Below, piece after piece: positions 7,887 through 15,332 of a DNA stretch of 64,000 bases; within the stretch, counting starts at the first letter, position 1; each line of letters opens with the position of its first letter. Below the pieces are notes generated by a model. The model made no database searches. It had not been told where the DNA came from and worked only from the letters and a program-made list of their open reading frames with translations. The stretch comes from G965279355 sp965279355. GTDB taxonomy: Bacteria; Pseudomonadota; Alphaproteobacteria; CACIAM-22H2. Position numbers and translations under genes: made by a program. The stretch covers positions 558,001 to 622,000 of the forward strand of contig OZ257155.1 in the NCBI GenBank assembly GCA_965279355.1. Direction: 5' to 3'.

Positions 7887-7914
7887 AACGGCGCCCCTCG
7901 CGGGCGCCGTTTTT
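7887..7914 (+). terminator. Rho-independent terminator after rplI
   Basis: AACGGCGCCC (7887-7896) pairs perfectly with GGGCGCCGTT (7902-7911) around a 5-nt loop, followed by a T run (7910-7914). It closes the rpsF-rpsR-DUF2232-rplI operon, just before the convergent 2-oxoglutarate oxygenase gene. Confidence 0.9.
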
Positions 7915-7921
7915 GTTTGGG

Positions 7922-8947
7922 CTACTCGGCCGCCGTTTGCGCCGCTCCGGGCGAGAAGCCGTAGGAACGACGGAACATCTCCGACATATGTTCGTTCGCG
8001 GTGCAGGTCTCAAACCGCCTTGGATGGTCCGCGTCCAGACAGGTCGGGATAGGCTCAATTACCGCCAGAGGATCCGGGCCGTAGAACGTCGCGATCGAGT
8101 AGCGATCCCGGTCGGTGGCGTTGTTCCTCACCCGGTGCATCGTCGAGTTGTAGATGCCGTTGGTCCAGCGGGCCATCAGGTCGCCCAGGTTGACGACCAG
8201 CGTGCCGGGGATCGGCGTGGCAACGATCCAGTCGCCATCGACATTGCGGACCTCAAGCCCGCCGATATCGTCCTGCGCCAGCAGCGTGACGCCACCCCAG
8301 TCGGTATGCGCGCCGGCGCCCAGCTGATTGGTCTCGCTCACCTCGGGCTGCGGCGGATATTTGAGCATCCGCAGGGAGTTCACGCCCTCCGCAAAATGCG
8401 GAACGAACCAGTCGACCGTGAGATCGAGCGATGCCGCCAGCAAGGTCAGCAGATGATCCGCAAGGCCACGCATCGCCAGCAGGTAGGCCAATGACTGGCC
8501 CTGGAGTTCGGGAAGCGCCTGAGGCCATTGATTGTGACCGTAGGAACGATAGCGCGCCCGGACATAGGGATGGTCGTCGGGAAATTCCGGCCCGCAGACA
8601 AAACTTTCCTTGAGATCGCCGGGCGAGGCTTTCGCGTTTGGGTCCTGACTGTCGAGCTTCTGTCCCTTGATCGGCGAATAGCCCGCTGTCGATGGCGAGT
8701 TCTTCAGGTCGAGCGCCATCTTCTCGGCCTGCGGCAGATCGAAGAATGCCTTCGATTGCGCGAACTGCGCGTCGATCAGCGCCGCCGGGATGCGATGGTT
8801 CGTGACGTAAAAGAACCCTGTCTCCCGGCAGGCGCGGTGGATCGCCGCCGCGACCGCGTTGAAGGCGGTCTCATCGCCGGAAAAACTCGGGCCGATGTCG
8901 ATGACCGGGATCGACGTAACGGCCTTCGGCGGCGAATAGAGATGCAT
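7922..8947 (-). CDS. Isopenicillin N synthase-family 2-oxoglutarate/Fe(II) oxygenase
   Basis: A 341-residue soluble oxygenase. The N-terminal DIOX_N domain (VIDIGPSF..., TGFFYVTNH) is followed by the jelly-roll catalytic core with the iron triad His214, Asp216 (GAHTDWGG) and His271 (TMHRVRNN), and the 2-oxoglutarate-binding Arg282-x-Ser284 (RYS). The substrate cannot be told from sequence; relatives act on small organic acids, amines and plant-derived compounds. I start at the ATG at 8947 because it follows the substrate-binding protein stop by 17 bases and gives the normal N-terminus. Probably co-transcribed with that gene. Confidence 0.88.
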   Translation of the reverse strand: MHLYSPPKAVTSIPVIDIGPSFSGDETAFNAVAAAIHRACRETGFFYVTNHRIPAALIDAQFAQSKAFFDLPQAEKMALDLKNSPSTAGYSPIKGQKLDSQDPNAKASPGDLKESFVCGPEFPDDHPYVRARYRSYGHNQWPQALPELQGQSLAYLLAMRGLADHLLTLLAASLDLTVDWFVPHFAEGVNSLRMLKYPPQPEVSETNQLGAGAHTDWGGVTLLAQDDIGGLEVRNVDGDWIVATPIPGTLVVNLGDLMARWTNGIYNSTMHRVRNNATDRDRYSIATFYGPDPLAVIEPIPTCLDADHPRRFETCTANEHMSEMFRRSYGFSPGAAQTAAE

Positions 8948-8964
8948 GACGCCCCGCTTCGCCG

Positions 8965-9957
8965 TCAGTTCGTGACGAACTGTTTGCTGATCACCGACAT
9001 CGGATCGATCTTGTCCATCGGATGACCCGCCGCCTGCGCCACCCACTTCCAGGTCGTCTGGACGCGCTCCGGATTGAACACGCCGAGCCCGTCGCGCCGG
9101 GAGATTTCGTTGAACATGAACGGAAACACGGCATCGACTTCCGCGCGGACGATCTTCGGATCGAGCTGCGGAACGCTCTTGGAAACATCGGCCGCCGTCT
9201 GTTCCGGGTTCTCGGACATGAACTTGATGGCGCGTGTGATCCCCTTCATGAAACGCCGCGCGACGTCGGGCCGCTGCGCCAGCGTCCGGTTGGAAACCAA
9301 CACGCTTTGCGAATATCCCTCGTAGCCATAGTCGGTCCACGCGATGACCTTCACCGACTTGCCGGCCTGATTCAGGACCGCATTGACCGCCGATGCACTC
9401 GTCACCCACTGAATGATGGCATCCGTCTGGCCGGCCGCCAGCATGCCGGGAAGCACCGCTGCATCCGCCTTGATCAAACGGACGCTCTCAGGGTCGATAC
9501 CGTTGGACTTCAGCACGAACGGCCACGGCAGGTTCGAGGCGGTGAAGGGTGAGCTCGCCACGCGCTTGCCGGCAACGCTCTTCAGGGAATCGAGGCCCGA
9601 TGTGGTCGTGGTCAGAAGCGCATCCGGCTGCTTGGTGTACATCGCCATGACGGCGGTCACCGGCATATCGGCCTTCGCCCTGGCATCCAGCAGCGCGTCG
9701 AGTGTCGACTCACCGAAATCCGCCACCCCGGTCGCGAGCTTCGTCATGACGTCGGCCGCGCCGCGGCCGCTCAGAACCTCCACCTCGAGGTTCTCCTCGG
9801 CGAAAAAGCCCCGCTGAATGCCGACATAAGGCGGTGCCCGGTGCCCGCCCGGCAGCCAGCCAAGCTGGAAAACGACTTTATCCGCGGCTTCGGCTGCCGC
9901 CGGAAACAGCAACGCGAAGACCGAGAGAACCATCAAACCGCGACCGGACAGAGCCAT
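8965..9957 (-). CDS. ABC transporter substrate-binding protein, SsuA/NMT1-like
   Basis: A 330-residue periplasmic binding protein with a Sec signal peptide (MALSGRGLMVLSVFALLF... cleaved after AEA). The mature N-terminus FQLGWLPGG...YVGIQRGFFAEENLEVEV and the later GRGAADVMTKLATG are the hallmark of the SsuA/TauA/THI5-NMT1 group, which bind sulfonates, taurine, pyrimidine or aromatic acids. I choose the ATG at 9957 because GAGGAG lies eight bases before it; another ATG is six bases upstream. No permease or ATPase gene is nearby, so it either uses a distant transporter or has another role. It precedes the oxygenase gene and diverges from the Rieske oxygenase gene. Confidence 0.88.
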   Translation of the reverse strand: MALSGRGLMVLSVFALLFPAAAEAADKVVFQLGWLPGGHRAPPYVGIQRGFFAEENLEVEVLSGRGAADVMTKLATGVADFGESTLDALLDARAKADMPVTAVMAMYTKQPDALLTTTTSGLDSLKSVAGKRVASSPFTASNLPWPFVLKSNGIDPESVRLIKADAAVLPGMLAAGQTDAIIQWVTSASAVNAVLNQAGKSVKVIAWTDYGYEGYSQSVLVSNRTLAQRPDVARRFMKGITRAIKFMSENPEQTAADVSKSVPQLDPKIVRAEVDAVFPFMFNEISRRDGLGVFNPERVQTTWKWVAQAAGHPMDKIDPMSVISKQFVTN

Positions 9958-10141
9958 TTGCATTACTCCTCAATGAATTTGAGGTTTGTCATGCAATTGA
10001 CCGGCCACCGCTTACGTGACATCGGCAGCGAAACAGCAATCCCGCGATGCGGAATTTAGTACGCACTTGACCCGACCGAATTGCCGTCTCACCATTGATC
10101 GCCGAACCGCGAACAACGCGGCCGGCATGGGAGGACGCCGT

Positions 10142-11185
10142 ATGTTCATTCGCAATGCCTGGTATGTCGGCGCATGGGATCATGAGATCGGCCGCGAGAT
10201 GAAGCGGCGGATCATCCTCAACGAGCCGATCGTCTTTTTCCGCCGCGACGACGGCGTGCCGGTGGCGCTGGAAGATCGCTGCGCGCACCGCCAGGTCCCG
10301 CTCTCGCTCGGCAAGCTCAAGGGCAACGTCGTGGAGTGCCCGTATCACGGCATGCAGTTCGACCAGACCGGCTGCGCGACCCATATCCCGACCCAGGGGA
10401 TGATCCCGCCCGCGGCGAAGGTGCGCGCCTATCCTGTGGTCGAGCGCAATCACTGGGTCTGGATCTGGATGGGCGATCCCGCCATGGCCGATCCCGCGCT
10501 GATCGAGGACTTCCACTGGATCGGCGACCCGGCGTGGCAGTTCGCCGGCGACGTCCTGCATGTGAAGGGCAACTACCTGCTGCTGGTCGACAACCTGCTC
10601 GACACGACTCACCTCACCTATATCCACCCGACGACGCTCGGTACCGATGACTTCTCGGAATCAGAGTTCGAGGTCGTCCGCGAGCAGAACAGCGTGAAGG
10701 CCACACGCTGGCTGATGAACCGCGCACCCGCGCCGTTCCACAAACGCATGGGCGGCTTTGCCGACGGCGCGCTGGTCGATCGCTGGCAGGTCATCACTTT
10801 CAGTCCGCCCTGCTTCGTGAAGCTCGATGTCGGCTCGGCCATCGCCAACACCGGCGCGCGTCAGGGCGACCGCAGCCAGGGCATCACCATGATGAACCTG
10901 AATGCCATCACGCCGGAGACCGAAACGACATCGCACTACTTCTGGGCCCAGCCCTACAATTTTAAGCAGGACCAGCGCTGGATCAGGGATCTGGTCCATC
11001 AGCAGGTCACCCGCGCCTTTGGCGAGGACCTGGCCATCATCAACGCCCAGCAGGCGAATATCGACCTGGCGGACGGTCCAACGGTGGATCTCGGCCAGGA
11101 TGCCGGCGGGCTGCACGCAAGGCGGATTGTCGCCCGTATGCTCAAGGAAGAGCAGGCGGAAGCCGGGCGGGCGGCGGCCGAATAG
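10142..11185 (+). CDS. Rieske non-heme iron aromatic oxygenase, VanA-like
   Basis: Oxygenase component of a ring-hydroxylating or O-demethylating system, 347 residues. The Rieske [2Fe-2S] cluster is bound by Cys47, His49, Cys66 and His69 (RCAHR...ECPYHG). The catalytic iron site follows in VDNLLDTTHLTYIHP, with His157 and His162 as ligands and Asp154 as the bridge. The FIRNAWYV start resembles vanillate O-demethylase VanA. GGAGG lies about seven bases before the ATG at 10142. No reductase (VanB) is encoded beside it. It is divergent from the binding-protein/oxygenase pair, across a 184-base gap. Confidence 0.88.
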   Translation: MFIRNAWYVGAWDHEIGREMKRRIILNEPIVFFRRDDGVPVALEDRCAHRQVPLSLGKLKGNVVECPYHGMQFDQTGCATHIPTQGMIPPAAKVRAYPVVERNHWVWIWMGDPAMADPALIEDFHWIGDPAWQFAGDVLHVKGNYLLLVDNLLDTTHLTYIHPTTLGTDDFSESEFEVVREQNSVKATRWLMNRAPAPFHKRMGGFADGALVDRWQVITFSPPCFVKLDVGSAIANTGARQGDRSQGITMMNLNAITPETETTSHYFWAQPYNFKQDQRWIRDLVHQQVTRAFGEDLAIINAQQANIDLADGPTVDLGQDAGGLHARRIVARMLKEEQAEAGRAAAE

Positions 11186-11321
11186 CCCTCTATTGCATCG
11201 GGGTTACTCCGGACGGGGGATTGCGCCCACTCCGTACGAACCACTACGTACTCCTTTACAGCCGCCCTAGAATTTCATTTACTTGTAGCAGTTCCAAAGT
11301 ACGGCCCAGGTGCCTCGGCGC

Positions 11322-12554
11322 ATGTACCTTCTCTCGAAGCTCTTCAACCAGATCTTCAAGATCGGCCGGCTCACCGTCATCGACGTGAATGGCCGCAACT
11401 TCATCTTCGGCAGCGGCGATCCCAAGCCGGCGATGACGATCCGCTTTCATGACAAGGCCGTCGAACGCGCGCTCCTGCTCAATCCGCGCCTCGCCCTCGG
11501 TGAAGCCTATATGAACGGCAAGGTCACCATCGAGAACGGGACGATCTACGACTTCCTCGAATTCTGCGCGATCAATATGGAGCCGACCAACGGCCTTCCC
11601 GCCTTCGATCCGCTCTACAAGCTGGAGGTCCTGTTCCGCAGCATCCAGCAGTTCAATCCGGTCGGCCGGGCGAAAGAGAACGTCCATCATCACTACGATC
11701 TGTCGGGCACACTCTACGATCTGTTCCTCGATGCCGACCGTCAGTATTCCTGCGCCTTCTTCCGCACCGACAACGATTCGCTGGAGGCCGCGCAGGACAA
11801 CAAGAAGCGGCATATCGCAGCCAAGCTGTTCCTCAAGCCCGGCGTCAAGGTGCTCGACATCGGCTCAGGCTGGGGCGGCATGGGTATCTATCTCGCCAAG
11901 GTCGGCGCCGGTCAGGTGGATGGTGTCACACTCTCCACCGAGCAGCATGAGCGCTCGAACCGACGCGCCGCCGAGGCCGGGCTCTCCGACAAGGTCAAAT
12001 TCCATCTCCGCGACTATCGCGAGGTGACGGAGAAATACGACCGCATCGTCTCGGTCGGCATGTTCGAGCATGTCGGCCTGGTTCACTACCCCGAGTTCTT
12101 CAAGAAACTGCGCGACCTGCTCACCGACGACGGCGTGGCCCTGCTCCACTCGATCGGTCGGTCGGACGGCCCCGGCGCCACCAACCCGTGGATCCGCAAA
12201 TACATCTTCCCGGGCGGCTATTCGCCGGCCCTCTCCGAAGTCCTGCCGGCCATCGAGAAGGCCGGGCTGTGGGTGACGGATGTGGAAATCCTGCGCCTGC
12301 ATTACGCCAACACGCTGCGTGAATGGAGCCGCCGCTTCCAGGCATCGCGCGACAAGGTCAAGGCGATCTATGACGAGCGGTTCTGCCGCATGTGGGAGTT
12401 CTACCTCGCCGGGTCCGAGATGGCCTTCCGCCGCCAGGGCCACATGAATTTCCAGATCCAGATTACCAAACGCGTCGACACCCTGCCGCTGACGCGCGAC
12501 TATATGCACGACTGGGAAAACGGCCACGCCGCCCAGGGTTCCCTCGCCCGCTGA
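11322..12554 (+). CDS. cfa: Cyclopropane-fatty-acyl-phospholipid synthase
   Basis: Transfers a methylene group from S-adenosylmethionine to cis double bonds of membrane phospholipid acyl chains. The protein (410 residues) has the alphaproteobacterial Cfa N-terminal domain (LFNQIFKIGRLTVIDVNG) and a methyltransferase core with the SAM loop VLDIGSGWGGMGIYL and the catalytic region VGMFEHVGLVHYPEFF; RMWEFYLAGSEMAF near the end is also typical. I use the ATG at 11322; a GTG 12 bases upstream is an alternative. The upstream gap from 11186 holds no clear promoter. A compound hairpin follows the gene. Confidence 0.92.
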   Translation: MYLLSKLFNQIFKIGRLTVIDVNGRNFIFGSGDPKPAMTIRFHDKAVERALLLNPRLALGEAYMNGKVTIENGTIYDFLEFCAINMEPTNGLPAFDPLYKLEVLFRSIQQFNPVGRAKENVHHHYDLSGTLYDLFLDADRQYSCAFFRTDNDSLEAAQDNKKRHIAAKLFLKPGVKVLDIGSGWGGMGIYLAKVGAGQVDGVTLSTEQHERSNRRAAEAGLSDKVKFHLRDYREVTEKYDRIVSVGMFEHVGLVHYPEFFKKLRDLLTDDGVALLHSIGRSDGPGATNPWIRKYIFPGGYSPALSEVLPAIEKAGLWVTDVEILRLHYANTLREWSRRFQASRDKVKAIYDERFCRMWEFYLAGSEMAFRRQGHMNFQIQITKRVDTLPLTRDYMHDWENGHAAQGSLAR

Positions 12555-12591
12555 GCGTCCCCGCGGTCGGGACCCGACCGTCTCACGCTCA
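12552..12591 (+). repeat. Compound inverted repeat between cfa and the TrxR-like gene
   Basis: An outer helix TGAGCGT/ACGCTCA (12552-12558 with 12585-12591) encloses a 17-base odd palindrome, CGGTCGGG-A-CCCGACCG (12564-12580). No T run follows, so it is not a classical terminator. It could stabilise or punctuate the transcript; this is inference. Confidence 0.6.
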
Positions 12592-12607
12592 AGGACCTCA
12601 TCCCGTC

Positions 12608-13525
12608 ATGGCCGATTACGATCTCGTCATCATCGGTGCCGGTGTTGCCGGCCTCACAGCCGCGACGATTGCCTGTCGCCACGGGTTGAAGGTGGTCGTG
12701 GTCGACAGGATGGGCGCCGGCGGCCAGATCACCACCGCCGAGAAGATCGAGAATTTCCCGGGCTTCCCGCAAGGCATCGCCGGGGTCGAATTTGGCCCGC
12801 TGCTTTACGAGCAGGCCGAGGCGGCGGGCGCCGAGCTCACCCTCGACACCGTCGAGGCGCTGGAGATCGACGGCGACACCCGCATCGTGCGCACAGGCTC
12901 CGACGATCTTCGCGCCCCGGCCGTGATCGTTGCCGCCGGCTCCTCCCTTAGGACCCTGGGCGTGCCGGGCGAAGAGACATTCGCCGGCAAGGGCGTCTCC
13001 CACTGCGCCTCCTGCGACGGCCATTTCTTCAAGGGACAGGACGTCTGCGTGGTCGGCGGCGGCGATGCCGCCCTCGACGAGGCCCTGGTGCTTGCCGGGC
13101 ATGCCGCGCGGGTGACCATCATCCATCGCGGGCCCGCGCTGAAGGCGCAGCAGGTCCTCATCGACCGGGCTAACGCTTCGGGCAAGATCGAGATCGTTTT
13201 AAATACAATGGTAAGCGAAATCACCGGCGAGACGGCCGTCACCGGCCTCAAACTCCAAAAAATAGGTAAAGATGAGCGAACTGAGCGAACTGCCAGCGGC
13301 GTCTTCATCTTCGTCGGCCTCGATCCGAACTCGGCTTTCCTGAACGGCGTGGTGAAGCTGGATACAGGCGGCCACATCGAAACCGACATCCTGATGCGGA
13401 CCTCGGTCCCGGGCATCTTCGCCGCCGGCGACATCCGGGCCAACTCCGTCGCCCTGCTTGCCGCAGTCGCGGGCGACGGCGCGACGGCCGCCGTCTCGGC
13501 CTATCGCTATCTGAAGGCGCGTTAA
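12608..13525 (+). CDS. Thioredoxin reductase-like FAD/NAD(P) oxidoreductase
   Basis: A 305-residue low-molecular-weight TrxR-type flavoprotein: FAD motif DLVIIGAGVAGLTA, the redox pair Cys133/Cys136 (CASC), second dinucleotide motif CVVGGGDAALDEA, and the FAD-binding GIFAAGDI near the C-terminus. True TrxB enzymes carry HRRxxxR for the NADPH 2'-phosphate; here it reads HRGPALK, so cofactor or partner may differ and I do not use the trxB symbol. A patch at 13196-13291 has rare codons (TTA, ATA) and a tandem 9-base repeat. The gene is convergent with the sigma factor gene and both stop within the same TTAA. Confidence 0.85.
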   Translation: MADYDLVIIGAGVAGLTAATIACRHGLKVVVVDRMGAGGQITTAEKIENFPGFPQGIAGVEFGPLLYEQAEAAGAELTLDTVEALEIDGDTRIVRTGSDDLRAPAVIVAAGSSLRTLGVPGEETFAGKGVSHCASCDGHFFKGQDVCVVGGGDAALDEALVLAGHAARVTIIHRGPALKAQQVLIDRANASGKIEIVLNTMVSEITGETAVTGLKLQKIGKDERTERTASGVFIFVGLDPNSAFLNGVVKLDTGGHIETDILMRTSVPGIFAAGDIRANSVALLAAVAGDGATAAVSAYRYLKAR

Positions 13526-14775
13526 ACCGGCTGGCTGTCGCGGATCAGCCGGTCGAGATGCATGCGGATATGCGCGGCCTCGGCCGGCGTGTTGGCCAGC
13601 GCGATGGCGCGATCGAACGCCACGCGGGCTTCCTCGGTCCGGCCGAGCTGCATCAGCAACCCGCCCTTCACGCCGAAAAAATGGAAGTAGCTGGAGAGCG
13701 GCTCGGCCAGAGGTTCGATCATCACAAGCGCCGCGTCGGGCCCTTTCGCCTTGCTGACCGCCACCGCGCGGTTGAGCGTCACCACCGGCGACGGCTGCAG
13801 CCGTTCAAGCGCCGCGTAGAGCTGATCGATCTCGGTCCAGTCGGTATCCTTCGCCGTCGCGGCGTGCGCATGCACACCAGCAATCGCTGCCTGGATCTGA
13901 TAGGGCCCGGGACGGCGATGGCGCATCGCCTTGTCGATCAGCGCCAGCGCCTCCTCGATGATCTCGCGATCCCACAGGCTGCGATCCTGATCGTCGAGAA
14001 GAACGATGGCGCCGGCCGCATCCAGCCGCGCCTTCATGCGCGAATGCTGCAACAGGAACAAAGCGACGAGGCCCATGATCTCCGGCTCTGCGGGAAACAG
14101 CCGCAGCAGCAGCCGCCCCAGACGGATCGCCTCCTCGCAGAGCGGCGCCCGGATATGCGCCTCGCCGCCGCTGGCCGAATAACCCTCGTTGAACAGCAGA
14201 TAAATCATCGCCGCGACGGTGCCCAGCCGCTCCGACCGCGCCACGGCATCCGGTGTCTCGAACGGCACCGCTGCATCGGTGACCCGGCGCTTGGCCCGCG
14301 TGATGCGCTGCTCCATCGCGCTTTCGCCGACAAGGAAAGCGCGCGCGATCTCCTTGACCGTGAGACCGGAGACAATCCGCAGCGCCAGCGCAATCTGCTG
14401 CACGGCGGGAAGATCGGGATGACAGCAGATAAACAGCAGCCGCAGCATGTCATCGCGATAATGCGAGCTGTCCAGCCGCTCCGCGAGACTGCTTTCGGCG
14501 TCATCGGTGTCGGAGATCAATTCCTCCGGCGGCAGCGGCGTCTGTTTCTGACGGCGGCGGACATCGTCGACACCGTAATTGCGCCCGACGAAAATCAGCC
14601 AGGAAGCGGGATCGCGCGGCGGTCCGTTCTGCGGCCACGTCTTCAGCGCCCTCAGACAGGCCTCCTGAAAGGCTTCTTCCGCCCGGTCGAGATCGCGAAA
14701 GTACCGCAGCAAGGCGCCGATCGCCTGCGGGCGGGCCCCTCTCAGCGCGGCATCGATCCAGGCAACGTCATTCAC
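13522..14775 (-). CDS. RNA polymerase sigma factor, ECF42-type (DUF6596)
   Basis: A 417-residue extracytoplasmic-function sigma factor. The N-terminal ~170 residues hold sigma regions 2 and 4 (FRDLDRAEEAFQEACLRAL, and VSGLTVKEIARAFLVGESAMEQRI). The long C-terminal extension (EGYSAS... onward) is the TPR-like DUF6596 domain of the ECF42 group, with GPYQIQAAIAGVHA and VTLNRAVA motifs. ECF42 factors are linked to a YCII/DGPF protein rather than to an anti-sigma factor, and such a gene lies immediately upstream with a 4-base ATGA overlap. Its promoter targets are unknown. Confidence 0.9.
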   Translation of the reverse strand: MNDVAWIDAALRGARPQAIGALLRYFRDLDRAEEAFQEACLRALKTWPQNGPPRDPASWLIFVGRNYGVDDVRRRQKQTPLPPEELISDTDDAESSLAERLDSSHYRDDMLRLLFICCHPDLPAVQQIALALRIVSGLTVKEIARAFLVGESAMEQRITRAKRRVTDAAVPFETPDAVARSERLGTVAAMIYLLFNEGYSASGGEAHIRAPLCEEAIRLGRLLLRLFPAEPEIMGLVALFLLQHSRMKARLDAAGAIVLLDDQDRSLWDREIIEEALALIDKAMRHRRPGPYQIQAAIAGVHAHAATAKDTDWTEIDQLYAALERLQPSPVVTLNRAVAVSKAKGPDAALVMIEPLAEPLSSYFHFFGVKGGLLMQLGRTEEARVAFDRAIALANTPAEAAHIRMHLDRLIRDSQPV

Positions 14776-15140
14776 GGGACGGTGGAGGCCGGAACAAAGC
14801 CGCGCAGCGGCCGGATTTCGAAAGAGCCTTCGCTTTCACCGCGCTTGAGATCGCGCGCCACACCGATCGCCTCTTCGAGAGAAGCGCAATCCACAACATA
14901 GAAGCCAAGGAGCTGCTCTTTTGTCTCCGCGAAGGGGCCGTCGATGATGACGCCGTCCTTCCCGGCGCGGATCGTCGTGGCGGCCGTCGTCGGCATCAGC
15001 CGGGCGACCGGCCCCAGTTTACCGGCGGCGGCAAGCTTGTCCTGCACCACCCGCCGCTTGGCGAGGACCGCATCGTCCTGCTCCTTGGTCCAGCCTTCGA
15101 TCACGGTCTCGTCGTTGTAGCAAAGTATGGCGTAAAGCAT
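14772..15140 (-). CDS. YCII/DGPF-domain protein, partner of the ECF42 sigma factor
   Basis: A 122-residue dimeric ferredoxin-like fold protein of the YciI superfamily. The DGPF signature is present (IIDGPFAETKEQLLGFY), and the start MLYAILCYNDE is typical. The family's precise function is unknown; the members next to ECF42 genes are thought to take part in the same regulatory unit. Its stop overlaps the sigma gene start (ATGA), indicating coupled translation. Two inverted repeats just upstream (15150-15203) are candidate operator or promoter elements. Confidence 0.88.
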   Translation of the reverse strand: MLYAILCYNDETVIEGWTKEQDDAVLAKRRVVQDKLAAAGKLGPVARLMPTTAATTIRAGKDGVIIDGPFAETKEQLLGFYVVDCASLEEAIGVARDLKRGESEGSFEIRPLRGFVPASTVP

Positions 15141-15149
15141 GCGCAGACC

Positions 15150-15203
15150 CTCGTTCGTCCGTCATCCAAGGACGAACGAGTATGCCCGATCCCGACATCG
15201 GGC
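15150..15203. repeat. Two adjacent inverted repeats in a divergent intergenic region
   Basis: CTCGTTCGTCC (15150-15160) and GGACGAACGAG (15170-15180) are perfect 11-base inverted arms around nine bases. GCCCGAT (15184-15190) and ATCGGGC (15197-15203) form a second pair around six bases. They begin ten bases upstream of the YCII start and lie between two divergent transcription units, so they may be protein-binding sites or a leader structure. Confidence 0.6.
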
Positions 15204-15265
15204 TCAAAATAAGCGCCGGACCTAACCCACTAGAACTGCAAGCCCTTCCTGCGTAGCAGAGGCCT

Positions 15266-15295
15266 TTGTGCCGGAGGGGCCGGACGGCGTATAGT
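15266..15295 (+). promoter_or_regulatory. Possible promoter of the UGSC-family gene
   Basis: TTGTGC (15266-15271) and TATAGT (15290-15295) are spaced 18 bases apart, 37 bases before the start at 15333. The -10 is good and the -35 is weak. Confidence 0.35.
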
Positions 15296-15332
15296 CAAGG
15301 CAACATTGCCGACGCACCAAGGGATGAACGCC

